Part shown: one piece after another, positions 51,325 to 60,942 of the stretch | How the letters are laid out: each line of letters opens with the position of its first letter | Numbering within the stretch: position 1 is the first letter of the stretch | Assembly (NCBI RefSeq): GCF_003194565.2 | Contig: NZ_QICH01000001.1 | Span: forward strand, 310,001-374,000 | Reading direction: 5' to 3' | Length of the DNA stretch: 64,000 bases | Source: Kangiella spongicola | GTDB lineage: Bacteria; Pseudomonadota; Gammaproteobacteria; Enterobacterales; Kangiellaceae | The notes under the pieces: model-generated | The model's input: the letters and a program-made list of their open reading frames with translations, nothing else | The model's database searches: none | Told to the model about the DNA's origin: nothing | Program-made: the position numbers and the translations under genes

Positions 51325-54150
51325 ATGGATACCATAGACGTCCGCGGTGCAAAAACCCATAACCTCAAAAACATAGATATAACCCTACCACGTGATAAGC
51401 TGATCGTGATTACTGGCCTGTCGGGCTCAGGTAAGTCCTCACTTGCCTTTGACACCTTATATGCCGAGGGTCAGCGACGTTATGTGGAGTCACTGTCGGC
51501 TTACGCGCGCCAGTTTTTATCATTGATGGAAAAGCCTGATGTAGAGCACATCGAGGGCTTGTCGCCGGCGATCTCGATTGAGCAAAAATCGACATCACAC
51601 AACCCGCGCTCGACGGTAGGTACTATTACTGAGATTTATGATTACCTGCGACTTCTGTTTGCTCGTGTCGGTACGCCCCACTGTCCTGAACATCAGTTAC
51701 CGCTCCAGGCTCAGACCATTAGCCAGATGGTGGACTTGGTATTAGAGCGCGAAGAAGGTGAAAAGCTAATGCTGTTGGCGCCAGTGGTGCAAAACCGTAA
51801 GGGCGAGCATATTCAGCTGATGCAAGAGCTTCAAGCCAAAGGATTTGTTCGTGCCCGTATCAATGGCGAAGTTCATGAACTATCAAGCCCACCGACACTT
51901 GAGTTGCGTAAAAAGCACACTATCGAAGTGGTTGTGGATCGCTTTAAAGTAAAACCTGATCAACAGCAACGCCTCGCGGAGTCATTCGAGACAGCGCTGG
52001 ATCTAGCCGATGGCATCGCTCGCGTAGCGACGATGGATAATAAAAGTGATCCGTCAGAAGATATGGTCTTTTCAGCGAAATACGCTTGCCCAACTTGTGG
52101 TCACTCGATTCAGGAACTAGAGCCGAGAATCTTCTCCTTTAATAACCCAGCAGGTGCCTGTCCTACTTGTGATGGCCTTGGTGTCGATCAGTTTTTCGAT
52201 CCTGAGAAAATTATTACTAATGAAGATATATCATTAGCCGGTGGCGCTATTCGTGGCTGGGATCGCCGAAATGTTTATTATTTCCACATGTTACAATCGC
52301 TAGCCAAGCATTATAACTTTGATATCGAGGCGCCATGGAGCAGTCTTGGCAAGAAAACTCAAAATGTTATCTTGCACGGCAGTGGCACCACACAAATCAA
52401 CTTCGAATACAGCAACGACCGTGGTGACAGTTACCACCGTAAACACCGTTTCGAAGGTATTATTCCAAACATGCAGCGCCGCTATCATGAAACAGAGTCG
52501 AGCGCGGTACGCGAAGAACTGCAAAAATATATGACTACGCAGAGTTGTTCGAGCTGTAATGCGACTCGTTTGAATGAAAACTCACGTAATGTTTTTATCG
52601 AGGGGACTTCTTTACCTGAAATTACACGCTGGTCGATTGAGGACAGTCACAACTACTTTAACACCCTAGATTTGCCTGGTCAGCGTGGTGAAATTGCCGC
52701 GAAAGTTTTAAAAGAAATCTGCGACCGCTTAGGCTTCTTGGTCAATGTTGGCCTTGACTACCTGACGCTCGAACGGAGCGCAGACACCCTTTCAGGCGGT
52801 GAAGCACAGCGAATTCGTCTTGCCAGTCAGATCGGCGCAGGACTGGTCGGTGTTATGTACATTCTCGACGAGCCGTCGATTGGTTTACATCAGCGCGACA
52901 ACGACCGACTGCTTAAAACATTGGTTCACCTACGCGACTTAGGTAACACCGTTATCGTGGTCGAACACGATGAAGACGCGATTCGTGCTGCCGACTATGT
53001 GGTTGATATTGGCCCAGGCGCCGGTGTTCATGGCGGTGAAGTAGTCGCTGCTGGCGAACTGAAAGATATCCTCAAGAAAAAAGAATCTTTAACCGCCAAA
53101 TACTTGACTGGCGAACTCAAAATCGAAGTGCCGGAAGAACGCACTCAAGCTGATAAAAAGAAATTTATCTCGCTCAAAGGCGCGACGGGAAATAACTTAA
53201 ACAAAGTCAGTCTCGACCTACCAGTAGGGCTTTTGACCTGCATCACGGGCGTTTCTGGCTCGGGCAAATCGACTTTAATTAACGATACGCTCTATCCTAT
53301 CGTCGCTCGTAAAATCAACAAATCGAGCTTGCAGCCGAAAGCCTATGAATCTATTGATGGCTTAGACCATATCGATAAAGTGGTGGACATTGATCAAAGC
53401 CCAATCGGTCGCACGCCACGCTCTAACCCAGCCACTTATACGGGAATCTTCACGCCTATTCGTGAACTTTTCTCAGGCACACAAGAATCTCGCTCCCGAG
53501 GCTATAAGCCTGGTCGCTTTAGCTTTAACGTTAAAGGCGGTCGCTGTGAAGCTTGCCAAGGTGATGGCGTAATTAAAGTCGAAATGCACTTCCTGCCTGA
53601 TGTGTATGTGGCTTGTGACGTGTGTAAAGGTAAGCGCTATAACCGCGAAACGCTTGAAGTTTTATACAAAGGCAAAAACATCCACGAAGTGTTGGAGCTG
53701 ACGGTTGAAGACGCGCGTGAGTTCTTCGACGCTATTCCAGCAGTAGCCCGCAAGTTACAAACGCTAATGGATGTTGGTTTGTCTTACATCAAGCTTGGCC
53801 AAGCAGCGACTACTCTATCCGGCGGTGAAGCCCAACGTGTCAAACTTTCACGCGAACTGTCTAAGCGCGATACAGGTAAGACGCTTTACATTCTGGATGA
53901 ACCAACCACCGGCTTACACTTCCACGATGTTAACCAGCTGTTAAAAGTTCTCCATCGCCTGCGTGATCACGGTAATACGGTTGTCGTAATTGAACACAAC
54001 CTCGATGTCATCAAAACAGCCGACTGGATTGTAGACCTAGGCCCCGAAGGTGGTAGCAAAGGTGGCCACATTATCGCTACAGGAACACCTGAAGACGTCG
54101 CTAAAGAAAAAGGTAGCTATACCGGTAAATACCTAAAGCCGATGCTTTAA
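51325..54150 (+). CDS. uvrA: Excinuclease ABC subunit A
   Basis: 941 residues from ATG 51325 (TAGGAG upstream; a TTG one codon earlier is not needed). Two ABC ATPase halves: Walker [10 protein letters not shown] and GVSGSGKST, signatures [16 protein letters not shown] and [16 protein letters not shown], Walker [12 protein letters not shown] and [11 protein letters not shown]. Zinc-finger cysteines occur as [15 protein letters not shown] and [16 protein letters not shown], with CSSCNATR. It recognises bulky DNA lesions with UvrB. UvrA of this type is normally under LexA, but no box was visible. Confidence 0.97.
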   Translation: MDTIDVRGAKTHNLKNIDITLPRDKLIVITGLSGSGKSSLAFDTLYAEGQRRYVESLSAYARQFLSLMEKPDVEHIEGLSPAISIEQKSTSHNPRSTVGTITEIYDYLRLLFARVGTPHCPEHQLPLQAQTISQMVDLVLEREEGEKLMLLAPVVQNRKGEHIQLMQELQAKGFVRARINGEVHELSSPPTLELRKKHTIEVVVDRFKVKPDQQQRLAESFETALDLADGIARVATMDNKSDPSEDMVFSAKYACPTCGHSIQELEPRIFSFNNPAGACPTCDGLGVDQFFDPEKIITNEDISLAGGAIRGWDRRNVYYFHMLQSLAKHYNFDIEAPWSSLGKKTQNVILHGSGTTQINFEYSNDRGDSYHRKHRFEGIIPNMQRRYHETESSAVREELQKYMTTQSCSSCNATRLNENSRNVFIEGTSLPEITRWSIEDSHNYFNTLDLPGQRGEIAAKVLKEICDRLGFLVNVGLDYLTLERSADTLSGGEAQRIRLASQIGAGLVGVMYILDEPSIGLHQRDNDRLLKTLVHLRDLGNTVIVVEHDEDAIRAADYVVDIGPGAGVHGGEVVAAGELKDILKKKESLTAKYLTGELKIEVPEERTQADKKKFISLKGATGNNLNKVSLDLPVGLLTCITGVSGSGKSTLINDTLYPIVARKINKSSLQPKAYESIDGLDHIDKVVDIDQSPIGRTPRSNPATYTGIFTPIRELFSGTQESRSRGYKPGRFSFNVKGGRCEACQGDGVIKVEMHFLPDVYVACDVCKGKRYNRETLEVLYKGKNIHEVLELTVEDAREFFDAIPAVARKLQTLMDVGLSYIKLGQAATTLSGGEAQRVKLSRELSKRDTGKTLYILDEPTTGLHFHDVNQLLKVLHRLRDHGNTVVVIEHNLDVIKTADWIVDLGPEGGSKGGHIIATGTPEDVAKEKGSYTGKYLKPML

Positions 54151-54165
54151 TAAATCCCTTGCACT

Positions 54166-54193
54166 AAAAAGCCCGCAAATAAGCGGGCTTTTT
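54166..54193. terminator. Bidirectional intrinsic terminator
   Basis: AAAAAGCCCGC (54166-54176) and GCGGGCTTTTT (54183-54193), loop AAATAA, between converging uvrA and terC-like genes. Confidence 0.9.
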
Positions 54194-54209
54194 ATATGAC
54201 TCAATATAA

Positions 54210-55025
54210 CTAAATAATCTGTTCTTGAGCTTTTTGATCCGCTTTGGCTTTTGCCGCAGCTTCTTTTCGTCTCATGAGATTCTTTTGGTACTTTGACTGC
54301 ACAATATCGCTTAAGACCATTACCGCAATGACGAAATAGAAAGTCGCTTTGTTCATTGACTCGATTGGATAGCCGAAGAAGTGTAGCTCGGACTTTTGAC
54401 CACCATCAGCCAGTAGCATGATACCTACGACTAATAAGATGAATAAGCCTAGCACCTCAAACATCCGATTCTTTTGAAGGAATTCAGATACTGTATCGGC
54501 TAACCAGATCATGGCGATACCACTTAAGATAATCGCGATGGCCATAATCCAAAAGTTATCCGTCAGCGCCATAGCACTCAAAATCGAGTCAAAGGAGAAC
54601 ACAAGGTTCATCATCACGATAAGTGCGATAACCTTGGTCGCTGACTGTGGCTTTCTATCTTTGCCATCACCAACTTCAAGCGCCATCATGTGCCAAATTT
54701 CCTTCACCGCGGTATACATGATGAAAAAGCCACCGAATAACACAATCACACTTTCAAGGTTGAAGGTACCAGTTATGACGCCTTCCCACTGGATGGTGAA
54801 CAAGGTATCTTGTACATACTCAATTAACTGAACCAGCACAAATAGCAGTACAATCCGCAGTACTACCGCTAAACCAATACCAAACCAGCGTACTTTCTTC
54901 TGCTGTTCGAGCGGTGCACGCTTTGATTCGAGGGAGATATAAAGTAGATTGTCGAAGCCCAGTACCGCTTGCAGTACAATTAACATACCTAGGGTTAACA
55001 GGTTTTCAATAGTAAATAGTTCCAT
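54210..55025 (-). CDS. TerC-family integral membrane protein
   Basis: 271 residues with seven TM segments. The paired acidic motifs LGFDNLLYISLES and MNLVFSFDSILSAMALT lie in facing helices and bind metal ions in the family. TerC proteins export Mn2+ or help metallate exported enzymes; the link with tellurite resistance is historical. The tail is basic and Lys/Ala-rich (MRRKEAAAKAKADQKAQEQII). A single gene. Confidence 0.88.
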   Translation of the reverse strand: MELFTIENLLTLGMLIVLQAVLGFDNLLYISLESKRAPLEQQKKVRWFGIGLAVVLRIVLLFVLVQLIEYVQDTLFTIQWEGVITGTFNLESVIVLFGGFFIMYTAVKEIWHMMALEVGDGKDRKPQSATKVIALIVMMNLVFSFDSILSAMALTDNFWIMAIAIILSGIAMIWLADTVSEFLQKNRMFEVLGLFILLVVGIMLLADGGQKSELHFFGYPIESMNKATFYFVIAVMVLSDIVQSKYQKNLMRRKEAAAKAKADQKAQEQII

Positions 55026-55099
55026 TATTCCTTCTCTTTATTTATGATTAATCTGGTGCATCTTAGCACAGACTTTTGACATTTCGAGAACGAATTATT

Positions 55100-55579
55100 A
55101 TGAATCAATCGCGCTTTTCCATCATCCCTTTTAGGCCAAAACTTGCCGATGATTTCAAAAATATCAATCAAGCTTGGATAGAGAAGTACTTCGAAGTAGA
55201 AGCCGAAGACCTCAGAGTTTTGAACGATCCGAAGAAGTACTTAATAGATACTGGCGGGCATATCCTATTTGTTTATGACGACGAAACTCAGCAAATGGTC
55301 GCCGCTTGCGCACTCAAAAAATGGGCTGATGATGAATATGAACTGTCAAAGATGGGCGTGATAGAAGGATACCAAGGCACCGGGATTGGCCAGGCATTAG
55401 CAGAAGCTATTATCGAAGAAGCCAAACAAAGAGGCTGTAAACGACTATTCCTAGAGTCTAACCGCAAGCTCACCCCCGCCATGAAACTTTATCAGAAGCT
55501 CGGCTTTAAAGAGTTCGTTAACCATGAGTCTCGGGTTGATTATAGTCGGTGTGATATTGTGATGGAGATGTTTTTGTAG
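55100..55579 (+). CDS. GNAT-family N-acetyltransferase
   Basis: 159 residues from ATG 55100. GVIEGYQGTGIGQALAEAIIEEAKQRGCKRLFLESNRKLTPAMKLYQKLGF has the acetyl-CoA loop (Q-G-T-G-I-G) and the conserved motifs A and B. The acceptor substrate is not predictable. It is divergent from the terC-like gene, with 74 bp between starts. Confidence 0.87.
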   Translation: MNQSRFSIIPFRPKLADDFKNINQAWIEKYFEVEAEDLRVLNDPKKYLIDTGGHILFVYDDETQQMVAACALKKWADDEYELSKMGVIEGYQGTGIGQALAEAIIEEAKQRGCKRLFLESNRKLTPAMKLYQKLGFKEFVNHESRVDYSRCDIVMEMFL

Positions 55580-55670
55580 GTTAACTATTATTGTGTCAAT
55601 TAGTATAAATTTAACATCTGTTGTATTTCTTTGAGTGTTGTTTTCGACCCTCTTTGTGCTAAAAACTCTT

Positions 55671-55694
55671 ACCAAAATCATCCACGATTTTGGT
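55671..55694. terminator. Hairpin, possible terminator after the GNAT gene
   Basis: ACCAAAATC (55671-55679) and GATTTTGGT (55686-55694) form a perfect 9-bp stem with loop ATCCAC. The T-run after it is interrupted (TACTATATTTT), and it lies 92 bp after the stop, so its role is uncertain. Confidence 0.45.
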
Positions 55695-55738
55695 TACTAT
55701 ATTTTGGGTTCAGCTCGGCTCAATATAAGGAGAATTTT

Positions 55739-55861
55739 ATGCTCGCTGTTACTATCTGCTATGAAACAGAGCACGCATACATCCATCAAGTATACTTGTC
55801 ATCCCGCGGTGCCAAGGGCATTCCCTCAAGTCACTTACCGCGGGCTCCAGAGTCTTTTTAA
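55739..55861 (+). CDS. Possible 40-residue small protein
   Basis: ATG 55739 is preceded by AAGGAG at 6-nt spacing, a strong Shine-Dalgarno. The ORF encodes MLAVTICYETEHAYIHQVYL followed by 20 residues that lie on a palindromic repeat-like element (55803-55844). No family is recognised. It may be a real small gene whose 3' end was replaced by a repeat insertion, or only a remnant. Confidence 0.35.
   Translation: MLAVTICYETEHAYIHQVYLSSRGAKGIPSSHLPRAPESF
55803..55844. repeat. Palindromic element with CCCGCGGT/ACCGCGGG arms
   Basis: CCCGCGGT (55803-55810) and ACCGCGGG (55837-55844) face each other across 26 bp, flanked by TTGTCAT and CTCCAGAGTC. This layout (GTCATCCCGCG...CGCGGG.TCCAGAGTC) is like the dispersed REP-type elements common in several proteobacterial genomes. 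Only one copy is in this window. Confidence 0.55.
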
Positions 55862-55868
55862 TTAAATT

Positions 55869-57533
55869 TCACTTTCGTAGTATTTCTGCTGAAATAACTT
55901 TGTCGTTCTGTTCAAGTTTTATAGCTACCCCCATACCATCGATGACCTCACCAAAGATGGTGTAGTTGCTGTCGAGGTGGATATTGGGGGCTGTATTGAT
56001 AAAGAATTGAGCACCACCTGTATCTTTGCCTATGGTCGCCATGCCGACTGTGCCAGGTAAGTGTGAGCGATAAAAAAGTTCTTCACGAATACTGTAGTCT
56101 ACATTGCCGCTACCATCGCCAACTTTGCTGCCGCCCTGCGCGACAAAGTTAGGGATAACGCGGTGGAAATAGGTGTTGTTATAAAACCCGCTCTCGACAA
56201 GCTCTATAAAATTTGCAGAGGTATAAGGCGTGTCAGCGAAAAGCTTTATTGTGATAACGCCTTTAGTAGTTTCTAACTTAACAATAGCCGGAAGCTTTGG
56301 AAGGGCGTCTTCGGTCTTACTCGCTTCTTTGGCAGTTTCTTGCTCGGGCGTTAGAGCTTGTTCGGCGCCGTTTGCGATAATCTTGCGTTTGCTTTCAGCC
56401 AGAGTCTTGAGATTATCTTTATCATTCTGCTTCACATAGTAGGCAATTGCGGCGCGCTGATGATTGGAGTCGTCACTTTCTAGCCACTGTTGTGCAGTTT
56501 TTTTATCGCCCTTATCGGCTCGAATTAAAGCTAGCAAAGCTTCCGACTGTACCCAGCTGTTGTCATGCTTGAGTTTTGCTTTCACGCTGCTGAGAAGTTC
56601 GGGACTTTTTAGCCATACTGCCTGCACCGTTTGTAAAGCCGTTACTTGGCTTATGCTGTCGTCAAAAGTCAGCGCCTGTAAAATTCCGGCTATCGACACT
56701 GGGTTTTCCTGATAATTCGCTAAGCTTCGAATCGAATTTACACGAACGCCGATATGTTCACTGTCGAGATGTTTTAGTAGCGTCGGTAAGACTTGGCGTT
56801 GTTTTGTTTTTGCTAAAGCTCGAATGAGGTTAGCTTTCGCGGGTGGCGCGAGCTCAGGCAATAGTTCAAGAAACGGGGTCATATTGTCGCTATCGAGAAG
56901 TGGTACTCGAGCAAGTAAATAGCTGGCTTCTAGCTGAGTCTCCTGATGCTTGAGGTAAGTCAGTAATTGCTTTGTATCAACCTTGTCAAAGCCCTCAACT
57001 TTGTTGTTATGAAAAGTCGCTAAAATTATTAAGCCATGAAGGGCTCCTCGGACTTTTTGTTTTGACTGGTTCTTATCCGAAAGGCCTTGGTTGATGATTT
57101 GCGTCAAAACGCTTTGCGCGTCTTTATAACCTATATTGCCTAGCGCTAATGCCATGCGATACTGTACTTCTGTGTCACTTTCAGACTCTAGGGCAAAGGC
57201 TAACGACTCTCCTACGGCGGGTACTTTGGCGATACCTAGCGCAAAAGCAGCTGCTTTGCGGATGGTGGCATTTTCATGTTGTAGATACGGAAGCACCTGT
57301 TCCACGGCACTTTCGCCACCAATTCGCCCCAAGGAAATTAAGGTCGTTTCAAGGGTTTCTAGGGGTAAATCAGCACAGTTTAAAGCTTCCTCAAATTTAT
57401 AATGCTGTGCGTCGCGCTTGTCGGCCCAGTAATAAATATCATTGGGGTGCACACAAGCTCTAGATTCTACTGATGCTATAGCACTAAAGACCGCTAAAAT
57501 CCCCGTCAACCCCCATAAATACCAATGCTTCAT
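55869..57533 (-). CDS. Exported HEAT-repeat protein fused to a cyclophilin-type peptidyl-prolyl isomerase
   Basis: 554 residues from ATG 57533 (AAGGAG 5 bp upstream; a GTG one codon earlier is less well spaced). A signal peptide ends at about VESRA. About 12 short helical repeats of HEAT type fill 60-370 (ATIRKAAAFALGIAKVPAVGESL, TEVQYRMALALGNIGYKDAQSVL, IGVRVNSIRSLANYQENPVSIAG). A Lys/Glu/Ala linker leads to a compact bacterial cyclophilin at about 400-554 with YFHRVIPNFVAQGG, GTVGMATIGKDTGGAQFFIN and YTIFGEVIDGM, so the catalytic Arg and the QFFI block are present. It is likely a periplasmic foldase whose repeats bind client proteins. A single gene. Confidence 0.88.
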   Translation of the reverse strand: MKHWYLWGLTGILAVFSAIASVESRACVHPNDIYYWADKRDAQHYKFEEALNCADLPLETLETTLISLGRIGGESAVEQVLPYLQHENATIRKAAAFALGIAKVPAVGESLAFALESESDTEVQYRMALALGNIGYKDAQSVLTQIINQGLSDKNQSKQKVRGALHGLIILATFHNNKVEGFDKVDTKQLLTYLKHQETQLEASYLLARVPLLDSDNMTPFLELLPELAPPAKANLIRALAKTKQRQVLPTLLKHLDSEHIGVRVNSIRSLANYQENPVSIAGILQALTFDDSISQVTALQTVQAVWLKSPELLSSVKAKLKHDNSWVQSEALLALIRADKGDKKTAQQWLESDDSNHQRAAIAYYVKQNDKDNLKTLAESKRKIIANGAEQALTPEQETAKEASKTEDALPKLPAIVKLETTKGVITIKLFADTPYTSANFIELVESGFYNNTYFHRVIPNFVAQGGSKVGDGSGNVDYSIREELFYRSHLPGTVGMATIGKDTGGAQFFINTAPNIHLDSNYTIFGEVIDGMGVAIKLEQNDKVISAEILRK

Positions 57534-57629
57534 CACGTCTCCTTAAAGTCCTTCAACTGAGTAATGGGTATAGCTTAAGCTGTTCAGGCCATGTAAAATG
57601 CCCGCAACATTGATTAAGGTATTATTTTA

Positions 57630-59300
57630 ATGGCTCAATATATATACACCATGAATCGGGTGAGCAAAATCGTTCCCCCGAATAAAACTATCTTAAAGGA
57701 TATTTCTTTATCTTTCTTCCCTGGCGCAAAAATTGGCGTTTTGGGTCTAAACGGTGCCGGTAAATCAACCCTATTACGCATCATGGCTGGCATTGACCAG
57801 GATCATGATGGCGAAGCTCGTCCACAGCCTGGGATTAAAATTGGCTACTTGCCACAGGAGCCTCAGCTCGACGAAAGCAAAACTGTTCGTGAGATTGTTG
57901 AAGAGTCGGTGACTCACGTCAAAGAAGCTCTAGCTGAGTTGGATCAGGTTTATGCAGCTTACGCTGAAGAAAACGCAGATTTCGACGCTTTAGCGAAGCG
58001 ACAAGGCGAGTTAGAAGCAATTATTCAAGCAAGCGATGGGCATAATCTAGAAAACGCTTTAGAGCGTGCTGCTGATGCTCTTAGACTTCCTGAGTGGGAC
58101 GCCAAGGTAGAACACTTATCAGGTGGTGAGCGTCGTCGTGTTGCTATTTGTCGTTTACTTTTAGAGCATCCAGACATGCTACTTCTGGACGAGCCGACCA
58201 ACCACCTGGACGCTGAGTCAGTGGCTTGGTTAGAGCGTTTCTTAGTCGATTATAACGGTACCGTTGTGGCGATTACCCACGACCGTTATTTCTTAGATAA
58301 CGCTGCTGGTTGGATTCTAGAGCTTGACCGTGGTGAAGGTATTCCATGGGAAGGTAACTATTCGTCATGGCTTGAGCAAAAATCTGCTCGACTTGAGATA
58401 GAAGAGAAGCAAGAAGCTTCGCGCCAGAAAACCATGAAAGAAGAGCTTGAATGGGTACGCTCAAACGCGAAAGGTCGCCAAGCTAAATCTAAAGCGCGTT
58501 TATCACGCTTTGAAGAACTCTCAAGCAAAGAGTTCCAGCAACGCAACGAAACACGCGAGCTTTATATTCCACCAGGCCCGCGTCTAGGCGCTCAGGTCAT
58601 TACCGCTAAGGGCTTGACCAAAACATTTGGCGATAAGTTGCTGTATAACGACTTAAACTTCAACCTACCGCAAGGTGGTATCGTCGGTGTTATTGGTCCG
58701 AACGGTGCTGGTAAGTCGACGATGTTCAAAATGATGACGGGGCAAGAGCAACCGGATTCTGGTGAGCTAATCATTGGTGAAACTGTTGATTTAGCCTATG
58801 TTGATCAAAGCCGTGATTCTTTAGACGACAGTAAGACTGTATGGGAAGAGATCTCTGATGGCTTAGACATCATTACTGTGGGCAACTACGAAACACCTTC
58901 GCGTGCTTATGTAGGTCGCTTTAACTTTAAAGGCACCGATCAGCAAAAACTTATCGGTAACTTATCAGGTGGTGAGCGTAACCGTGTTCACCTAGCGAAA
59001 CTTCTGAAAAGTGGTGGCAACGTGTTGCTACTGGATGAACCGACCAACGACTTGGACGTGGAAACCTTACGAGCTCTTGAGGATGCGCTACTGGCCTTCC
59101 CGGGTTGTGCCGTGGTTATCTCGCACGACCGTTGGTTCTTAGACCGTATCGCAACGCATATCTTAGCGTTTGAGGGCGACAGTGAAACGGTTTGGTTTGA
59201 AGGTAACTATCAAGAATACGAAGCGGATCGCAAGCGTCGCCTTGGCGCAGAAGCCGATCAGCCACACCGTATTAAATACCGCAAAATCACTAAGTCGTAA
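57630..59300 (+). CDS. ettA: Energy-dependent translational throttle protein EttA
   Basis: 556 residues, the family length. Two ABC domains without TM segments: [16 protein letters not shown] and [16 protein letters not shown], signatures [12 protein letters not shown] and [12 protein letters not shown], Walker [12 protein letters not shown] and [11 protein letters not shown]. The arm region lies inside the first domain (about 95-140) and the P-site tRNA interaction motif between the domains is Arg/Lys-rich ([20 protein letters not shown]). It binds the ribosomal E site and tunes initiation to the ATP/ADP ratio. Confidence 0.95.
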   Translation: MAQYIYTMNRVSKIVPPNKTILKDISLSFFPGAKIGVLGLNGAGKSTLLRIMAGIDQDHDGEARPQPGIKIGYLPQEPQLDESKTVREIVEESVTHVKEALAELDQVYAAYAEENADFDALAKRQGELEAIIQASDGHNLENALERAADALRLPEWDAKVEHLSGGERRRVAICRLLLEHPDMLLLDEPTNHLDAESVAWLERFLVDYNGTVVAITHDRYFLDNAAGWILELDRGEGIPWEGNYSSWLEQKSARLEIEEKQEASRQKTMKEELEWVRSNAKGRQAKSKARLSRFEELSSKEFQQRNETRELYIPPGPRLGAQVITAKGLTKTFGDKLLYNDLNFNLPQGGIVGVIGPNGAGKSTMFKMMTGQEQPDSGELIIGETVDLAYVDQSRDSLDDSKTVWEEISDGLDIITVGNYETPSRAYVGRFNFKGTDQQKLIGNLSGGERNRVHLAKLLKSGGNVLLLDEPTNDLDVETLRALEDALLAFPGCAVVISHDRWFLDRIATHILAFEGDSETVWFEGNYQEYEADRKRRLGAEADQPHRIKYRKITKS

Positions 59301-59311
59301 CCATCAAGCAT

Positions 59312-59347
59312 GGCAACATCCGCGTCGAATACGGCGCAGGTGTTGCC
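59312..59347 (+). terminator. Hairpin after ettA, possible terminator
   Basis: GGCAACA (59312-59318) pairs with TGTTGCC (59341-59347) around a GC-rich loop, 12 bp after the ettA stop. There is no T-run, so a Rho-independent role is doubtful. Confidence 0.4.
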
Positions 59348-59445
59348 AACTTTAAGCGACAGTTCACATCTTTTCCCTTCGACAATCTCAAGCACTTTTG
59401 CTAATCTAAACACAATCTAAATCGTTCAGACAAAGGAATTGTACT

Positions 59446-59823
59446 ATCAACGAAGAACGTAGACACTTCACTCGTATCCCCGTTTCGGCGAAAGCCCTAG
59501 TGGAACAATTTGGCGAAAAATTTGTAGCCAAAGTTGCCGACGTTTCACTGAATGGCGCACACCTAATCACAGAAGCAGACTTAAGCAGTGAAGCACCAAT
59601 AAAACTACACATCATCTTCGATGAGTTATCACCACCCGTCGATATGATTGCTAAGATTGTTTATCACAACAACAATGACTATGGCGTCGAGTGTAAGGAA
59701 ATTGATATCGATAGCATGTTACACCTCAGAGCCATATTAACCTTGCACAATAACGATGCTGAAGTGATCCACCAAGAGTCACAAGCATTGTGGGAAAAAA
59801 ACGCCGAAGATATCGACTCTTAA
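59446..59823 (+). CDS. PilZ-domain c-di-GMP-binding protein with apparent AUC start
   Basis: 125 residues. It begins (M)NEERRHFTRIPVSAKALV, where RRHFTR is the R-x-x-x-R c-di-GMP motif, and continues AKVADVSLNGAHL, the D/N-x-S-x-x-G motif (32-37). It therefore should bind c-di-GMP. The frame opens after TAA near 59408 and holds no ATG, GTG or TTG before GTG 59500, which would remove the R-x-x-x-R motif. ATC 59446 is preceded by AAGGA (59433-59437) at the ideal distance, so AUC is the likely start. The gene follows ettA by 145 bp and converges on the methyltransferase. The downstream effect is unknown. Confidence 0.85.
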   Translation: MNEERRHFTRIPVSAKALVEQFGEKFVAKVADVSLNGAHLITEADLSSEAPIKLHIIFDELSPPVDMIAKIVYHNNNDYGVECKEIDIDSMLHLRAILTLHNNDAEVIHQESQALWEKNAEDIDS

Positions 59824-59833
59824 TCTCCCTTCA

Positions 59834-60457
59834 TTAAATTAGCGACCATTCATCAAAATCTGTTTTATAATGTTGCGGCTTAGTTAGCTTTAGTTGGTAG
59901 CATGTTTCACCACGCGCGAGGTACTTGATTTCAAAATGTGTCCTCGCACTATCTCTTGGCACCTCACTCGCTTCTGCTTCTAGCTTCCATGTTTGGCCAT
60001 TCACTTCGATCGCTTCTTTAAAGTACTCTTCTATATTCGTCACTAATAGCAATGAGACGTTTGGCTTCATGCGCGATATTAAAAATTCAAAAAACGGCAT
60101 ATTCAGCCAACGTTGACTAGCGTTTTTAGGCTCTGGATTTGGATACAATAAAAAAACACCAGACAATGACTGAGGAGGCAAAGCATGCACAACCCAAGGA
60201 ATAGCGTCCGCATGCACGGCTTGTAAGTTATTTAAAGATAAATCCTCGGCTCTTTCTGCAAACACATCAAACTTAGCACGGGTGCGCTCGATTGCGATAA
60301 GGTGCTTATCTGGATTTGCTTGTGCGAACTGCATCGCATGCATCCCTTTGCCAGCACCAATCTCTAAATATTGTTCTTGTTGAATTATAGGTCGTTTAAA
60401 ATCTCGTGGTTCGAACAGTTTGCCTGGTTTAAATTTTCGTTCTTTTGTTGTATTCAT
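59834..60457 (-). CDS. TrmB-like SAM-dependent methyltransferase
   Basis: 207 residues. LEIGAGKGMHAMQFAQANPDKHLIAIERTRAKFDVFAERA is the SAM-binding motif of the tRNA (guanine-N7) methyltransferase group, and LLYPNPEPKNASQRWLNMPFFEFLISRM corresponds to its F-P-D-P-W-x-K-x-x-H-x-x-R-R region, but with altered catalytic residues (YPNPEPKNASQRW). It is therefore a divergent paralogue; the substrate may differ from G46 of tRNA. It starts 9 bp after mgtC. Confidence 0.75.
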   Translation of the reverse strand: MNTTKERKFKPGKLFEPRDFKRPIIQQEQYLEIGAGKGMHAMQFAQANPDKHLIAIERTRAKFDVFAERAEDLSLNNLQAVHADAIPWVVHALPPQSLSGVFLLYPNPEPKNASQRWLNMPFFEFLISRMKPNVSLLLVTNIEEYFKEAIEVNGQTWKLEAEASEVPRDSARTHFEIKYLARGETCYQLKLTKPQHYKTDFDEWSLI

Positions 60458-60466
60458 TCAGTTATT

Positions 60467-60925
60467 TTAACCATCGTTTTCACAGCGTTCTTCATTCTCA
60501 GGAACTTTCTTCTTTACCTTAGCCATAACCTGCAAAGTGGTAAACGTTACGATACATAACAGTATGGCGATCTCTAGCCGGTGCGTCGCGACGGCTATGC
60601 CAATCGCTGCAGTACCCCACAAACTTGCGGCTGTTGCCAAGCCTGTAACACTACTGCCGTTTTTCAAAATAGCACCACCGCCAATAAAGCCAATCCCCGT
60701 TACCACACCTTCAAGAATCCTCGCTTGTGCGCCGGCATCACCACTAAAAATATCCATTGCAATTAGTACAAAACCACAAGAGGCGATACTGACTAGTGGA
60801 AAGGTTCGGATGCCAGCACTTTTTGTTTCACTTTCACGATTCCAAGCAATCGGGAAGGCTAAAATGTAAGCCACCACCATTGTGACAAGGTGATTGAGTA
60901 CCACATTCCAATCAATTTCTAACAT
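60467..60925 (-). CDS. MgtC/SapB-family inner-membrane protein
   Basis: 152 residues, the short MgtC form (no C-terminal ACT-like domain). Four to five TM segments; RTFPLVSIASCGFVLI and GIGFIGGGAILKNGSSVTGLATAASLW are the family blocks. In pathogens MgtC inhibits the F-ATPase and supports growth at low Mg2+; in free-living bacteria the role is less clear. It lies between the potassium channel and the methyltransferase, 17 and 9 bp apart. Confidence 0.88.
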   Translation of the reverse strand: MLEIDWNVVLNHLVTMVVAYILAFPIAWNRESETKSAGIRTFPLVSIASCGFVLIAMDIFSGDAGAQARILEGVVTGIGFIGGGAILKNGSSVTGLATAASLWGTAAIGIAVATHRLEIAILLCIVTFTTLQVMAKVKKKVPENEERCENDG

Positions 60926-60942
60926 ACATGACTCCTAGCAAA

